In this document: positions 1 through 7,798 of the stretch, piece after piece | Layout of the letters: each line of letters starts with the position of its first letter | Position numbering within the stretch: position 1 is the first letter of the stretch | Assembly (NCBI GenBank): GCA_964595455.1 | Contig: CAZQQL010000001.1 | Coordinates: forward strand, 16,911 to 80,910 | Length of the DNA stretch: 64,000 bases | Reading direction: 5' to 3' | From: DAOUEG01 sp964595455 | GTDB lineage: Bacteria > Chloroflexota > Dehalococcoidia > Dehalococcoidales > RBG-16-60-22 | Translations under genes and position numbers: made by a program | Notes under the pieces: model-generated | Told to the model about the DNA's origin: nothing | The model's input: the letters and a program-made list of their open reading frames with translations, nothing else | The model's database searches: none

Positions 1-530
1 CCGCAGCCGCCAAGCAGATGAATGCTCTGGAGGATGCAGGGCTTATACTTGTTGAGACTCGCCGGAATCTCCTTAATAACAAAGTGGTCCTCGTGGTTCC
101 TGCAGACAGCACCCTGGAGATCTCAAGTTTTATGAACCTTGTTGACCCATCTATCAATCAGATAGCTGTGGGTGATCCTGAATTCGTACCAGCTGGAACG
201 TATGCTCAACAGGCCTTTGAATTGCTGGGTATTGCAGAAGGCACCCAATCCAAGCTGATTTTCGGTAGTGACGTCAGGCAGGTACTGGGGTATGTAGAGA
301 GTGGAAATGTTGATGTTGGCATCGTATATTCCACTGACGCTGCTATTACTACCGGAGTCAAGATTGTTGCAGAAGCGCCGGCGGACATCAATAATAAAAT
401 CATCTACCCCGTCGCTGTGGTAAAAGCCAGTGCTTTGGTAGATGCAGCCAAAGCTTACATTGACTTTCTCCTGACTGATGAGGTGAAAGATATCTTCGAA
501 CGTTATGGTTTCAGCCCTGTCGAACAATAA
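1..530 (+). CDS. modA: Molybdate ABC transporter substrate-binding protein ModA, 5'-truncated by the window edge
   Basis: The periplasmic-type binding protein captures molybdate (or tungstate) and delivers it to ModBC. The reading frame is open from base 3, upstream of the first internal Met, so the gene starts outside the window. About 175 C-terminal residues are visible against roughly 250 in the family, so the signal peptide and N-lobe are missing. The visible part has the ModA C-lobe pattern: a stretch around AVGDPEFVPAGTYAQQAFE, then GNVDVGIVYSTDA, then a closing YPVAVVKAS and FLLTDEVKDIFERYGFSP. The modB and modC genes follow directly, which makes the assignment secure. Tungstate or sulfate specificity cannot be separated from sequence alone. 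Confidence 0.9.
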   Translation, partial: AAAKQMNALEDAGLILVETRRNLLNNKVVLVVPADSTLEISSFMNLVDPSINQIAVGDPEFVPAGTYAQQAFELLGIAEGTQSKLIFGSDVRQVLGYVESGNVDVGIVYSTDAAITTGVKIVAEAPADINNKIIYPVAVVKASALVDAAKAYIDFLLTDEVKDIFERYGFSPVEQ

Positions 531-554
531 ACACGAGTTGCAGAGAGAAATGCT

Positions 555-1241
555 ATGACAGAGGTGATACTCTCTCCATTATGGATATCGCTAAAGACGG
601 TACTTGTAACCACAGCGATCACTTTCTGTCTGGGAATTGCTGCGGCCCGGTGGATGGCACGGTATACCGGAGTTGGCAAAAGTCTGATTGACGGGGTGTT
701 TATCCTGCCGCTCGTTCTGCCCCCAACGGTAATAGGGTTTGGACTACTGTTGCTTTTTGGGAAAAACAGCCTGCTGGGAGAATTCCTCTCCTTGTTCAAC
801 ACAACCGTGGTGTTCTCCTGGCCGGCGACGGTAATTTCTGCCGTTATCGTGACCTTTCCTCTCATGTACATGTCTGCCCGGGCAGGGTTCGAGCAGGTGG
901 ACAGAAATATTGAAAACGCTGCCCGAACCCTGGGTGCCAGTGAATGGCGGGTATTTTGGACGGTCACCATGCCCGGAGCATGGCCGGCGGTTATTGCTGC
1001 CACCATACTCGCCTTTGCCCGCGCCCTTGGAGAATTTGGCGCTACGCTCATTCTTGCCGGTAATATTCCCGGTAAAACCACCACTATTCCGGTAGCGATT
1101 TACTTTAGTATACAGGCGGGCCACAACGACCGCGCCCTCATCCTGGTACTTATCGTCCTCTTTATTTCCTTCGCTTCGCTTGGGGCGCTTGCTTACTGGA
1201 AGAGGAAAGCTCCCCGCACGGCGGCGCCTGCCAGGGGATAG
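555..1241 (+). CDS. modB: Molybdate ABC transporter permease ModB
   Basis: This inner-membrane permease forms the molybdate channel with ModC. Its 228 residues match the family length. Hydrophobic segments occur near residues 10-30, 46-68, 85-105, 145-165 and 195-215. The EAA coupling loop lies near residues 120-142 (NAARTLGASEWRVFWTVTMP), followed by the ModB-typical FARALGEFGATLILAGN. The ATG at 555 follows a weak AGAGAG ribosome site 24 bases after modA, and modC begins 30 bases downstream. The order modA-modB-modC is that of a standard operon. Confidence 0.93.
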   Translation: MTEVILSPLWISLKTVLVTTAITFCLGIAAARWMARYTGVGKSLIDGVFILPLVLPPTVIGFGLLLLFGKNSLLGEFLSLFNTTVVFSWPATVISAVIVTFPLMYMSARAGFEQVDRNIENAARTLGASEWRVFWTVTMPGAWPAVIAATILAFARALGEFGATLILAGNIPGKTTTIPVAIYFSIQAGHNDRALILVLIVLFISFASLGALAYWKRKAPRTAAPARG

Positions 1242-1271
1242 AGTTCCCTGAGACTAATTGGATAACTATCG

Positions 1272-2432
1272 ATGCTTGAAGTAAGAGTAAAGAAAAAATT
1301 GAAGGGATTTCTACTTGACGTAGCTTTTGCCGTCAACCGGGAAATCCTGGCAATTCTTGGTCCTTCAGGCTCCGGTAAGACCATGACGCTGCAATGCATT
1401 GCTGGTCTGGTGAAACCGGACGAAGGATACATCAGGCTCGATGACGATGTGCTGCTCGACACAAAAAATAGCATTGCAGTACCCGCAAGACACCGCGGCG
1501 TCGGGTTCGTATTCCAGAATTATGCCTTGTTTCCCCATCTCACGGTAGTTGACAATATTTCCTATGGTATTCGGCACATGGAAAGGGACGAGCGGTTATC
1601 CAGGGTAGGAGACCTGCTTACGAAAATGCACCTTGTTGAGCTCGGGCACCGGTACCCGTCCCAGTTATCCGCGGGCCAGCAGCAACGGGTAGCCCTGGCG
1701 AGAGCTATTGCCCCGGAACCAGCCTTGCTGCTTCTTGACGAACCCTTTTCGGCACTTGACGCCCAGGTCAAGGAACGCATGGAACTGGAACTACTCAATC
1801 TCCATGAGTTTTATAAAGGTACGATTCTTTTTGTAACCCATAATCTTGCAGAAGGTTTCAAACTGGCCTCAAAGATCGCGGTCTATGAGTCCGGGCGCAT
1901 TGTCCAGTGTGATGAGAAAAATACGGTTATCGACTCTCCCGCAAACCGGATTGTCGCCAGGTTGACCGGGGTTAGAAACATGATGCCGGGTACTATCATC
2001 CATGCTGACGGAACCAGGATGCGCGTGTTTGTACCGGAACTTGGTGGAGAGGTATCCGTTACATCCTGCAACCGTTCTTTCGCTGCCGGACAACAGGTTA
2101 CTATCGGCATACGGCCGGAATACGTCCGCATGGTAGACGAACCCGGCGATAACAGCTTTCATTGTAGCGTCAGCCGCATCGTTGAAGGCGTTTCACTCAT
2201 CAACTGCTTTTTCCAGCCGCCATCGTCTGCCGATGGTGGACACTGGCTTGAAGTCTCGCTCCATAAAGCTCACGGCCCTCGCCTGTGTGAGGGGAACAAG
2301 TGCTATGTGCATCTACCATCTGAACATGTGATACTCGTAGAAGGCACGACAACCGGGGTACTGCAGCAACAGCAACCCGGTCAGTGTAAAAGTAACGCAG
2401 GGCTACCTATGCAAATACAAACCGAAAGCTGA
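1272..2432 (+). CDS. modC: Molybdate ABC transporter ATP-binding protein ModC
   Basis: This cytoplasmic ATPase drives the ModB channel. Visible motifs are Walker A GPSGSGKT (residues 30-37), the Q-loop FQNYALFPHLTV (about 81-92), the signature LSAGQQQRVALARA (about 132-145), Walker B LLLLDEP (about 152-158) and the H-loop FVTHN (about 190). The C-terminal third, from about residue 230, resembles the TOBE/Mop molybdate-sensing region of long ModC proteins. The length of 386 residues is slightly above the usual 350-370. The ribosome site is weak. The gene is last in the operon, and no clear terminator is seen in the 150 bases before the convergent SDR gene. Confidence 0.9.
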   Translation: MLEVRVKKKLKGFLLDVAFAVNREILAILGPSGSGKTMTLQCIAGLVKPDEGYIRLDDDVLLDTKNSIAVPARHRGVGFVFQNYALFPHLTVVDNISYGIRHMERDERLSRVGDLLTKMHLVELGHRYPSQLSAGQQQRVALARAIAPEPALLLLDEPFSALDAQVKERMELELLNLHEFYKGTILFVTHNLAEGFKLASKIAVYESGRIVQCDEKNTVIDSPANRIVARLTGVRNMMPGTIIHADGTRMRVFVPELGGEVSVTSCNRSFAAGQQVTIGIRPEYVRMVDEPGDNSFHCSVSRIVEGVSLINCFFQPPSSADGGHWLEVSLHKAHGPRLCEGNKCYVHLPSEHVILVEGTTTGVLQQQQPGQCKSNAGLPMQIQTES

Positions 2433-2585
2433 TTCAAACGTGTTGGTTCTATTAACGTACAGTACCACCCATCAGCCGCAATAACACGACAAAAAGCCTC
2501 CACATTCGTCCTGATGAGGGTAGTCGCCTCTCATGCCAGCAAAGTAACCGGGAAGCAGGTCGAGAATGCTACGCATCGACCGGGT

Positions 2586-3383
2586 TTATGACTGCTGCAA
2601 CCACGATTCCAGGTAGCCGTAAGCCGTCCAGCCGCCATCGATAACGATGGTTTGACCGTTTATGCTTCGGGAGTTGTCAGAAGCTAAAAACAGTACCGCT
2701 TCAGCCACATCTTCCGCACTGGTAAGCATTCCTCCGGGCGTTCTTCCCTTCAGTTCTTCTATTTTCAATTTCCCCTGGGAAGCGAGATTGTTTACCAGTT
2801 CAGTTTCAACATAACCCGGCGCCACGGCGTTGACGCTGATATTATGCTTAGCCCATTCCGAAGCCAGGACTTTGGTCAAAGCCATAATTCCGGCTTTAGC
2901 GCTGCAGTAACATGCCCTCTCGGGAAATGCGACGACGCCGTTTATGGAGGCAATGTTGATTATCTTGCCGCTTTTTTGCCGGATCATTTCTCTTCCAGCG
3001 GCCTGGCTGCAGAAGAACGTCCCGGTCAACATGACGTCGATGCCCCTCCGCCACACTTTCTCCTCCAGGTTTTCCGAAGGTCCGACGGTGGATATCCCCG
3101 CGTTATTGACCAGGACATCGATCCTGCCAAATTTCCTGACTATTCCATTGACCATGCCGTCAACTGAAGTCTTGTCGGCGACATCAGCCTTGAATACTGC
3201 TGAATTACGCCCAATGGTTTCTATTTCGCGGGCGACTGACTCGGCTTCCTGCATCGACGAACTGCAGTTGATAGCGACGTCAGCGCCTGCCCTGGCGAGG
3301 GCTAAAGCAATCGACCGCCCGATGCCGCGGCTGGCCCCGGTTACAAGAGCGGTCTTGCCTCTAAGCTTCAATGCTTCTTCCAT
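2586..3383 (-). CDS. SDR-family NAD(P)-dependent oxidoreductase (3-oxoacyl-ACP reductase-like)
   Basis: This is a classical short-chain dehydrogenase of 265 residues. It has the cofactor motif TGASRGIG (residues 15-22), NNAG (93-96), the catalytic Ser near 146 and YCSAK (Tyr159, Lys163). The best general description is a FabG-like reductase or dehydrogenase of a hydroxy/keto substrate. Its ATG overlaps by one base (TGATG) the stop of the upstream CoA-transferase gene, so the two are translationally coupled. It is the last gene of a five-gene minus-strand operon that also has a second SDR at 5957. In the proposed ring-cleavage route it could oxidise or reduce a hydroxy-oxo acid, but its substrate is not visible in the sequence. 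Confidence 0.9.
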   Translation of the reverse strand: MEEALKLRGKTALVTGASRGIGRSIALALARAGADVAINCSSSMQEAESVAREIETIGRNSAVFKADVADKTSVDGMVNGIVRKFGRIDVLVNNAGISTVGPSENLEEKVWRRGIDVMLTGTFFCSQAAGREMIRQKSGKIINIASINGVVAFPERACYCSAKAGIMALTKVLASEWAKHNISVNAVAPGYVETELVNNLASQGKLKIEELKGRTPGGMLTSAEDVAEAVLFLASDNSRSINGQTIVIDGGWTAYGYLESWLQQS

Positions 3384-4600
3384 CAGGGTATCACACCGTC
3401 TTCTTTCAGTTTTTCAAGGTCTTCCCAGCTATATCCTTCCTCTAGTAACACTTCCTCGGTGTGAGCGCCAAGCTGTGGCGCCGCCCAACGGATGTCAGCC
3501 GGAATCTCGCTGAACTGGACGGGGCTGTTGAGAAGCCTCGCGCTGCCGGTAACCGGATGTTCGATATCCGTATAGAAATTGTTTTCAACGGCCTGCTCAT
3601 CCTTCAGTATTTCAGCGACCGTCTGATTTCCAGATACGATTAGGTCATGCTTACGGAACTCCGGTTCCCATTCCGTCCAGGTCCGGGACGCCATTACTTC
3701 TTCGATCAATGCCACCAACTCTTCTGCTTGTTGCTCCCGGCTTTCCATCGTAGCATAGCGGGTGTCATCGATCCATTCGGGTTTACCGATAGCCCGGCAG
3801 AACGGCGCCCAATACTCCTGCGTGGGATGGCACATCATACACCACCGGTCCTTGCACCGGTAGGATGTGTACATTGGGTTTGGAGCGCACTTTCTATCCC
3901 ATTTGGGCTGGGGATGACCGAAAAGGGCGGTCTGGATATCCAACCCCAGCGTCCATGCCGCGGTGTGGTACAGCGAGATCTCCAGCCCCTGCCCCTTTCC
4001 GGTTTTTTGTTTGTGATACAGGGCTACCAGGATACCGCTCGTAATATGTGCGGACGCAGCTATATCCATCATGCCGGGTCGTGAAATGGGTGGCGGATAT
4101 TCCGGGCCGGCGCTGATGAGATCCATTAAGCCGCCGTATGACCAGGCAGCTACATAATCGTAGCCGCGGTCGTTAGCTTTCGGCCCTTTGGACCCGTATC
4201 CGGTAAGCACGGAATGAATGAGTCCCGGGTATTTTTCTTTCAGGCTGGGATAATCCAGTCCGTACTTCTTCAGTACGTCCATCGAGTAATTGGTTGCGAA
4301 GATATCGGCTTTTTCCAGGAGTCGGTACAGTACTTCTCGTCCTTTTTCTGTGCGGAGGTTCAGTACCACACTGCGTTTGCCCCGGTTTAGAAACTCGAAA
4401 TGCAACTCGATGTCTCCCTTATCCGTATGGATCTGGAGGGGGCTTCTATTGAAACTGACCAGGCTCCTCTGCCAGTCGCCCCATGTCGGCTCAATCTTGA
4501 TAACATCGGCGCCCCAATCAGCCAGGATAGCAGTGGCCGCAGGTACACCCACGACCTGCTCGAAACCGATGATTCTGACGCCATCGAGTAGTCCAGTCAT
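3383..4600 (-). CDS. CaiB/BaiF-type (class III) CoA-transferase
   Basis: Class III CoA-transferases move CoA from a CoA thioester to a free carboxylic acid. The 405-residue length and the motif order fit the family: LLDGVRIIGFEQVVGVP at the N-terminus, ADWGADVIKIEP (about 27-38), LNLRTEKGREVL, and the catalytic Asp in SRPGMMD (about residue 179), followed by GILVALYHKQKTGKGQ. Family members serve carnitine, formyl/oxalyl, benzylsuccinate and similar acids, so the substrate is open. The operon carries a cyclase-family hydrolase that would release a carboxylic acid, and this enzyme is the natural candidate to activate that acid to its CoA ester. Confidence 0.93.
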   Translation of the reverse strand: MTGLLDGVRIIGFEQVVGVPAATAILADWGADVIKIEPTWGDWQRSLVSFNRSPLQIHTDKGDIELHFEFLNRGKRSVVLNLRTEKGREVLYRLLEKADIFATNYSMDVLKKYGLDYPSLKEKYPGLIHSVLTGYGSKGPKANDRGYDYVAAWSYGGLMDLISAGPEYPPPISRPGMMDIAASAHITSGILVALYHKQKTGKGQGLEISLYHTAAWTLGLDIQTALFGHPQPKWDRKCAPNPMYTSYRCKDRWCMMCHPTQEYWAPFCRAIGKPEWIDDTRYATMESREQQAEELVALIEEVMASRTWTEWEPEFRKHDLIVSGNQTVAEILKDEQAVENNFYTDIEHPVTGSARLLNSPVQFSEIPADIRWAAPQLGAHTEEVLLEEGYSWEDLEKLKEDGVIP

Positions 4601-4633
4601 TATTGCTCTTTTCTCAATCTTGATGAGTCCACT

Positions 4634-4972
4634 TTAGTAGTTGATAACCACCAGCATACTTACCGGCATGTTCGTCTCGTTGATGATCTCACGGCCTTCA
4701 TTAGCCCCCATGAAGATCCCTTCGTTCGGACCTATTTGCCAGATCTCCGTCTTTGTCTTGACGGTCAATGTTCCTGACAAAACCCAATAGAATTTATCGT
4801 TAGGGTTGTCTTCATAAGCCCAAACGGCGCCGCCGCCGGGTAGAAAATGGGACATTCCCACCCAGAATTTTTGTGCCCCGGTTTCCTCTTTCCCGCACAG
4901 CCTCATGGCAGTCATATTGAAGTGGCCCGGAGCCGCGTAGGGTTTAACATCGTTCAGCGTGATTTTCTTCAT
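4634..4972 (-). CDS. Small cupin-domain protein
   Basis: This is a 112-residue single-domain beta-barrel protein of the cupin type. It has a hydrophobic strand pattern and a motif-1-like stretch around SHFLPGGGAVWAYEDNPNDKF, then motif 2 around IGPNEGIFMGANEGREIINE. The metal-binding His residues usual in motif 1 are not obvious, so it may be a non-catalytic or ligand-binding cupin. I place the start at the ATG of MKKITLNDV because AGGAG lies six bases upstream; an in-frame TTG 18 bases earlier overlaps that ribosome site. It sits between the cyclase-family gene (8 bases away) and the CoA-transferase gene. No function can be assigned. Confidence 0.72.
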   Translation of the reverse strand: MKKITLNDVKPYAAPGHFNMTAMRLCGKEETGAQKFWVGMSHFLPGGGAVWAYEDNPNDKFYWVLSGTLTVKTKTEIWQIGPNEGIFMGANEGREIINETNMPVSMLVVINY

Positions 4973-4980
4973 TACTTCTC

Positions 4981-5919
4981 CTAAATACAACCTCCATAGC
5001 TGTAGGTGCGGTCGGGTACATCATTCAGGTCTTCTTCATCGATTTCCGCCACGCAACGCGCCATGGAGCCATCGCCCAGATACCAACGCAGCGGGAAGCA
5101 ATAGAACCTGAACCGTTTTCCGGAAACCTTGTCCAGGTCGCCCCCGAGGTTTTCCACCCCGACGATGCCGTGACCCAGCATCATCTTGTGACAGGGTTCC
5201 CAGGTACCCCAGCAGCCGATGGCTTCAAGGTCTCCGAACTTCCTGTCATACGCTTCTTTGCCGTGTACTTTGATATAGGTGAACTTATCAAATTCGGCGT
5301 AGGCCTCTTCACCGAACAGCTCGATGTACTCCTCGCAGATGGTCCTGCCGGAAGCTCCGATGAGGTTCATGCGGGTCATGCCGTTATTGCCCATGGCGGT
5401 ATGGAGCGGGTGGTCCAGGGCCTGGGAATCCATGGCGACACATTTCACCTTCTTCTCAACGAACCACCTGCCGGCGTCGATGCCGGTACCGCAGGAATAA
5501 TGATAGTATTCCTTGGAATCATCGAACTTGCGGTGCATCCCGGTATTCAGGCAGATGATCATGCCTTCCAGTTCGTTCGGTTTGATACCGGCTTTTTCGC
5601 AGGCGGCTTCCAGATGTTTCGGTCCGATCAGTCCCCAGCGCTCAACCTCGATGGGAAGGCAGACGGCGTCGCCGGTATAAGCATCGACCGGCATTTCGTG
5701 GGTGTACCGGGCCCTTTTACCGTTGAATTCGATCTCCATCACATGCCGGGGAGCATCGCAGTGCGTCCCGGTGTGCATGGTGCAGGTAATCTTCTGGGTC
5801 AGCACACCGCCTTTGGCCATGGTGTGGGCGTTATCGATGACCGGCTTGTCAAAATAGGGCCATCGGGGAATTTCCGCACTGAAGGGATGCGTCAGATCGA
5901 TAAATGCTTTTTTACCCAT
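4981..5919 (-). CDS. Cyclase-family metal-dependent hydrolase (kynurenine formamidase / cyclohydrolase fold)
   Basis: The protein belongs to the cyclase family (Pfam PF04199), which includes kynurenine formamidase, isatin hydrolase and, as I recall the recent literature, the dihydrophloroglucinol cyclohydrolase of anaerobic phloroglucinol breakdown. The metal motif HxGTHxDxPxH is intact as His49, Gly51-Thr52-His53, Asp55, Pro57 and His59 (HTGTHCDAPRH). The length is 312 residues, somewhat above the simple kynurenine formamidases. A strong ribosome site (AAAGGAGAT) precedes the ATG. Its neighbours are two SDRs, a CoA-transferase and, divergently, a diacetylphloroglucinol-hydrolase-like gene. 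This favours ring opening of a cyclic diketone over tryptophan metabolism, but that is inference. Confidence 0.85.
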   Translation of the reverse strand: MGKKAFIDLTHPFSAEIPRWPYFDKPVIDNAHTMAKGGVLTQKITCTMHTGTHCDAPRHVMEIEFNGKRARYTHEMPVDAYTGDAVCLPIEVERWGLIGPKHLEAACEKAGIKPNELEGMIICLNTGMHRKFDDSKEYYHYSCGTGIDAGRWFVEKKVKCVAMDSQALDHPLHTAMGNNGMTRMNLIGASGRTICEEYIELFGEEAYAEFDKFTYIKVHGKEAYDRKFGDLEAIGCWGTWEPCHKMMLGHGIVGVENLGGDLDKVSGKRFRFYCFPLRWYLGDGSMARCVAEIDEEDLNDVPDRTYSYGGCI

Positions 5920-5956
5920 AACTTGATCTCCTTTAAAGGTGGTTTTCTAACTGCAG

Positions 5957-6721
5957 CTACCAGGTGGTTACACCGCCGTCTATGTACAATATCTGGCCGG
6001 TGACGAAGCTGGATGCTTCCGAGGCAAAGAAAATAACCGGCCCGACGATATCTTCCGGAAGGGCCCATTTCCCCATCGGGATACGGTCTTTCATCTGCTT
6101 GGCATAGGCAGGGTCAGCCAGTGCGTCTTTGGTCAGGTCCGTCTCGACGATGGTCGGCGCCACTGCGTTGACCAGGACGTTTGATTTTGCCCATTCGCAG
6201 GCCAGGGTGCGCGTAAGGGTATCCACGGCGCCTTTACTGGGACAATAGGCAGCATAACCGGAAGGAAGACCGTACCGGCCCCGTACGGAAGAAAGGTTGA
6301 TAATCCTGCCGCTTTTCTGTTTCAGCATTACTCTCCCGACGGACTGGCAGCAGAGGAAGGTCCCTCGTGTGTTGATATCCATGACCTGTTGCCACTCGTC
6401 GATAGGGAAGCTGTCCGCCGGTTTGCGAATAGCCAGGCCGGCTGCATTTACCAGAATATCGATGCGGGGGAAGGTTTCAAGCATCTTCCCAACCATCTCG
6501 TTGACCTGTTTTTCATCGACGATGTCCACAGTGACCGCCAATGATTTCCGGCCTTTGGACTCGATATCCCCGCAAGTTCTAGTAAGAGCTTCAAGATTGC
6601 GGCTGGCTACCGCGACATCAGCGCCGGCTTCCGCCAGGCCAAGGGCGATCGCTTTACCGATGCCTCCATGACCACCTACCACAAGGGCTACTTTACCGCT
6701 TAAATCAAACAGCTTTTTCAC
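5957..6721 (-). CDS. SDR-family oxidoreductase, first gene of the minus-strand operon
   Basis: This is a second classical SDR, about 254 residues. The nucleotide motif reads VVGGHGGIG, so the usual Thr-Gly is replaced by Gly-Gly. NAAG lies near residue 93, a Ser pair near 144-145, and YCPSK (Tyr159, Lys163) is intact. I choose the GTG at 6721 because AGAGG lies six bases upstream; an in-frame TTG at 6727 is almost fused to that ribosome site. It is probably a reductase of a cyclic or hydroxylated ketone; phloroglucinol reductase is an SDR, and this gene or the SDR at 2586 could fill that role. It heads the operon and is transcribed divergently from 6856. Confidence 0.88.
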   Translation of the reverse strand: MKKLFDLSGKVALVVGGHGGIGKAIALGLAEAGADVAVASRNLEALTRTCGDIESKGRKSLAVTVDIVDEKQVNEMVGKMLETFPRIDILVNAAGLAIRKPADSFPIDEWQQVMDINTRGTFLCCQSVGRVMLKQKSGRIINLSSVRGRYGLPSGYAAYCPSKGAVDTLTRTLACEWAKSNVLVNAVAPTIVETDLTKDALADPAYAKQMKDRIPMGKWALPEDIVGPVIFFASEASSFVTGQILYIDGGVTTW

Positions 6722-6760
6722 ATTCAACCTCTTTCAGGAACTTCATATATCATATGCTTA

Positions 6761-6789
6761 TTGACTTCTTATCAAATATCGATTATGAT
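6761..6789 (+). promoter_or_regulatory. Sigma-70-type promoter of the 6856-9496 operon
   Basis: A -35 box TTGACT (6761-6766) and a -10 box TATGAT (6784-6789) are separated by exactly 17 bases, which is close to the sigma-70 consensus. The predicted start lies near 6796, about 60 bases before the ATG at 6856. It sits in the divergent region between two catabolic operons. Confidence 0.65.
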
Positions 6790-6807
6790 TAGTGACAATA
6801 ATAGTGA
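6790..6807. promoter_or_regulatory. Direct repeat of TAGTGA over the predicted transcription start
   Basis: Two copies of TAGTGA (6790-6795 and 6802-6807) lie 12 bases apart, directly after the -10 box. They share five of six bases with the half-site AAGTGA of the palindrome in front of the marR gene at 9576, which also has a 12-base half-site period. They may be a second MarR site, although the orientation is direct rather than inverted. Confidence 0.3.
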
Positions 6808-6855
6808 TTCCCGGCTTAATTGTCAAGTCACAAGTTGCCTGAAGGGGGTATATCC

Positions 6856-7509
6856 ATGCCGGAAGAAAAATTTCCTGAAAGCTGGACAGTCGTTGATCAT
6901 ATCATTCCCGGTGTGACCGCGGAAATGATTGATTGGTGGTGGGTCAACATGGAGAAGGGCTACGAGTTATGGTGCCCGGACGAGCACAAGGGGTTCAAGT
7001 GGGATGTCAAGCCGCCTCTTGGCGGTCACATCGGTGCAGCCCAGATAGCCTCGGAAAGCATCGATTACGGCCCAGTCATGGACCTGCGCATCGTCTGGAT
7101 GGACCCGAATCTCGGCACGGACGAGCAGAAAAACTTCTGGACGTACGAACACTTACTTGCCGCAGGAGGCCCCACCGATCCCCGTTCTCCCAACAAATCG
7201 CCTATCGTGCTTTCCCACCAGTGGGAAGCCATACCCGGCGGCTGTAAAATGCGTTCCTGTATGCATGGGATTCCCGGCGGTCGTCCGCCCGGTCCACCTT
7301 CCGGTCCCATGCCGCCGATGCCACCGCACCCCAGCGGCAAGAAACCGACCGGCGGCGGCTGGCGCGTCCACAACATCGCCGAAGTCAGTACGTTCAAAGC
7401 CTTCCTCCCGGCGCTCTGGGGCATCTGGCAGGCGGTTTCCGACCCCGCTATCAACCGACAGGCCTCACTCAAGGTGAGAAAAGAAGGCGGAAAATTCATC
7501 TACGTTTAG
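6856..7509 (+). CDS. Diacetylphloroglucinol/phloretin hydrolase-like protein (PhlG/DAPG-hydrolase family)
   Basis: PhlG-family enzymes are zinc hydrolases that cleave a carbon-carbon bond between an acyl side chain and a phloroglucinol ring. The family pattern is visible: an aromatic DWWW (residues 26-29), a PDEH with His44, and a C-terminal His172-x-x-x-Glu176 (VHNIAE), matching the known zinc-ligand arrangement of an early His and a late HxxxE. At 217 residues it is shorter than PhlG (about 290). It carries a Pro/Gly-rich insertion at about 140-168 (GGRPPGPPSGPMPPMPPH). The start is chosen by a GAAGGGGG ribosome site nine bases before ATG 6856. The assignment rests on remembered motifs, so an unrelated polyketide-cyclase-like role is possible. 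Confidence 0.6.
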   Translation: MPEEKFPESWTVVDHIIPGVTAEMIDWWWVNMEKGYELWCPDEHKGFKWDVKPPLGGHIGAAQIASESIDYGPVMDLRIVWMDPNLGTDEQKNFWTYEHLLAAGGPTDPRSPNKSPIVLSHQWEAIPGGCKMRSCMHGIPGGRPPGPPSGPMPPMPPHPSGKKPTGGGWRVHNIAEVSTFKAFLPALWGIWQAVSDPAINRQASLKVRKEGGKFIYV

Positions 7510-7520
7510 TGGGGTAATGC

Positions 7521-7760
7521 ATGAAAAAACAGGAAAATTGGGTTCGGAAAATCGATATAGACCTTGGCAAATGTAAAAAATGCCAAACTTGCGTCAAGGC
7601 CTGCTTTGCTGATGTATTGCGTTGGAACGAAGCTGAAAAAGTACCTGTCGCAGCTTATCCGGAAGATTGTGTCTGGTGTCTGGCCTGTGAGGCAGCCTGC
7701 CCGGCACACTGCATCGAAGTCGTTCCCAATATTCCCGCGCCATTGCGCTCCTCTTATTGA
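7521..7760 (+). CDS. Small two-cluster 4Fe-4S ferredoxin
   Basis: This is a 79-residue ferredoxin with two Cys sets, CKKCQTCVKAC and CVWCLACEAACP. Both follow the CxxCxxCxxxC pattern for [4Fe-4S] clusters. It begins 11 bases after the hydrolase gene and ends 38 bases before the flavoprotein start. It is therefore most simply the electron-transfer partner of that flavoprotein. The second set lacks a clear following partner Cys for a canonical 2[4Fe-4S] fold but retains CP. Confidence 0.9.
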   Translation: MKKQENWVRKIDIDLGKCKKCQTCVKACFADVLRWNEAEKVPVAAYPEDCVWCLACEAACPAHCIEVVPNIPAPLRSSY

Positions 7761-7798
7761 ATCAGCGTTTACGTGGGCACCATGTAAGGAGGCCTGGA

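Noticed and set aside
5170..6003. Long plus-strand open frame of 277 codons over the cyclase-family gene
   Set aside because: It lies opposite a gene with an intact metal motif, has no ribosome site and no family-like sequence; a shadow frame.
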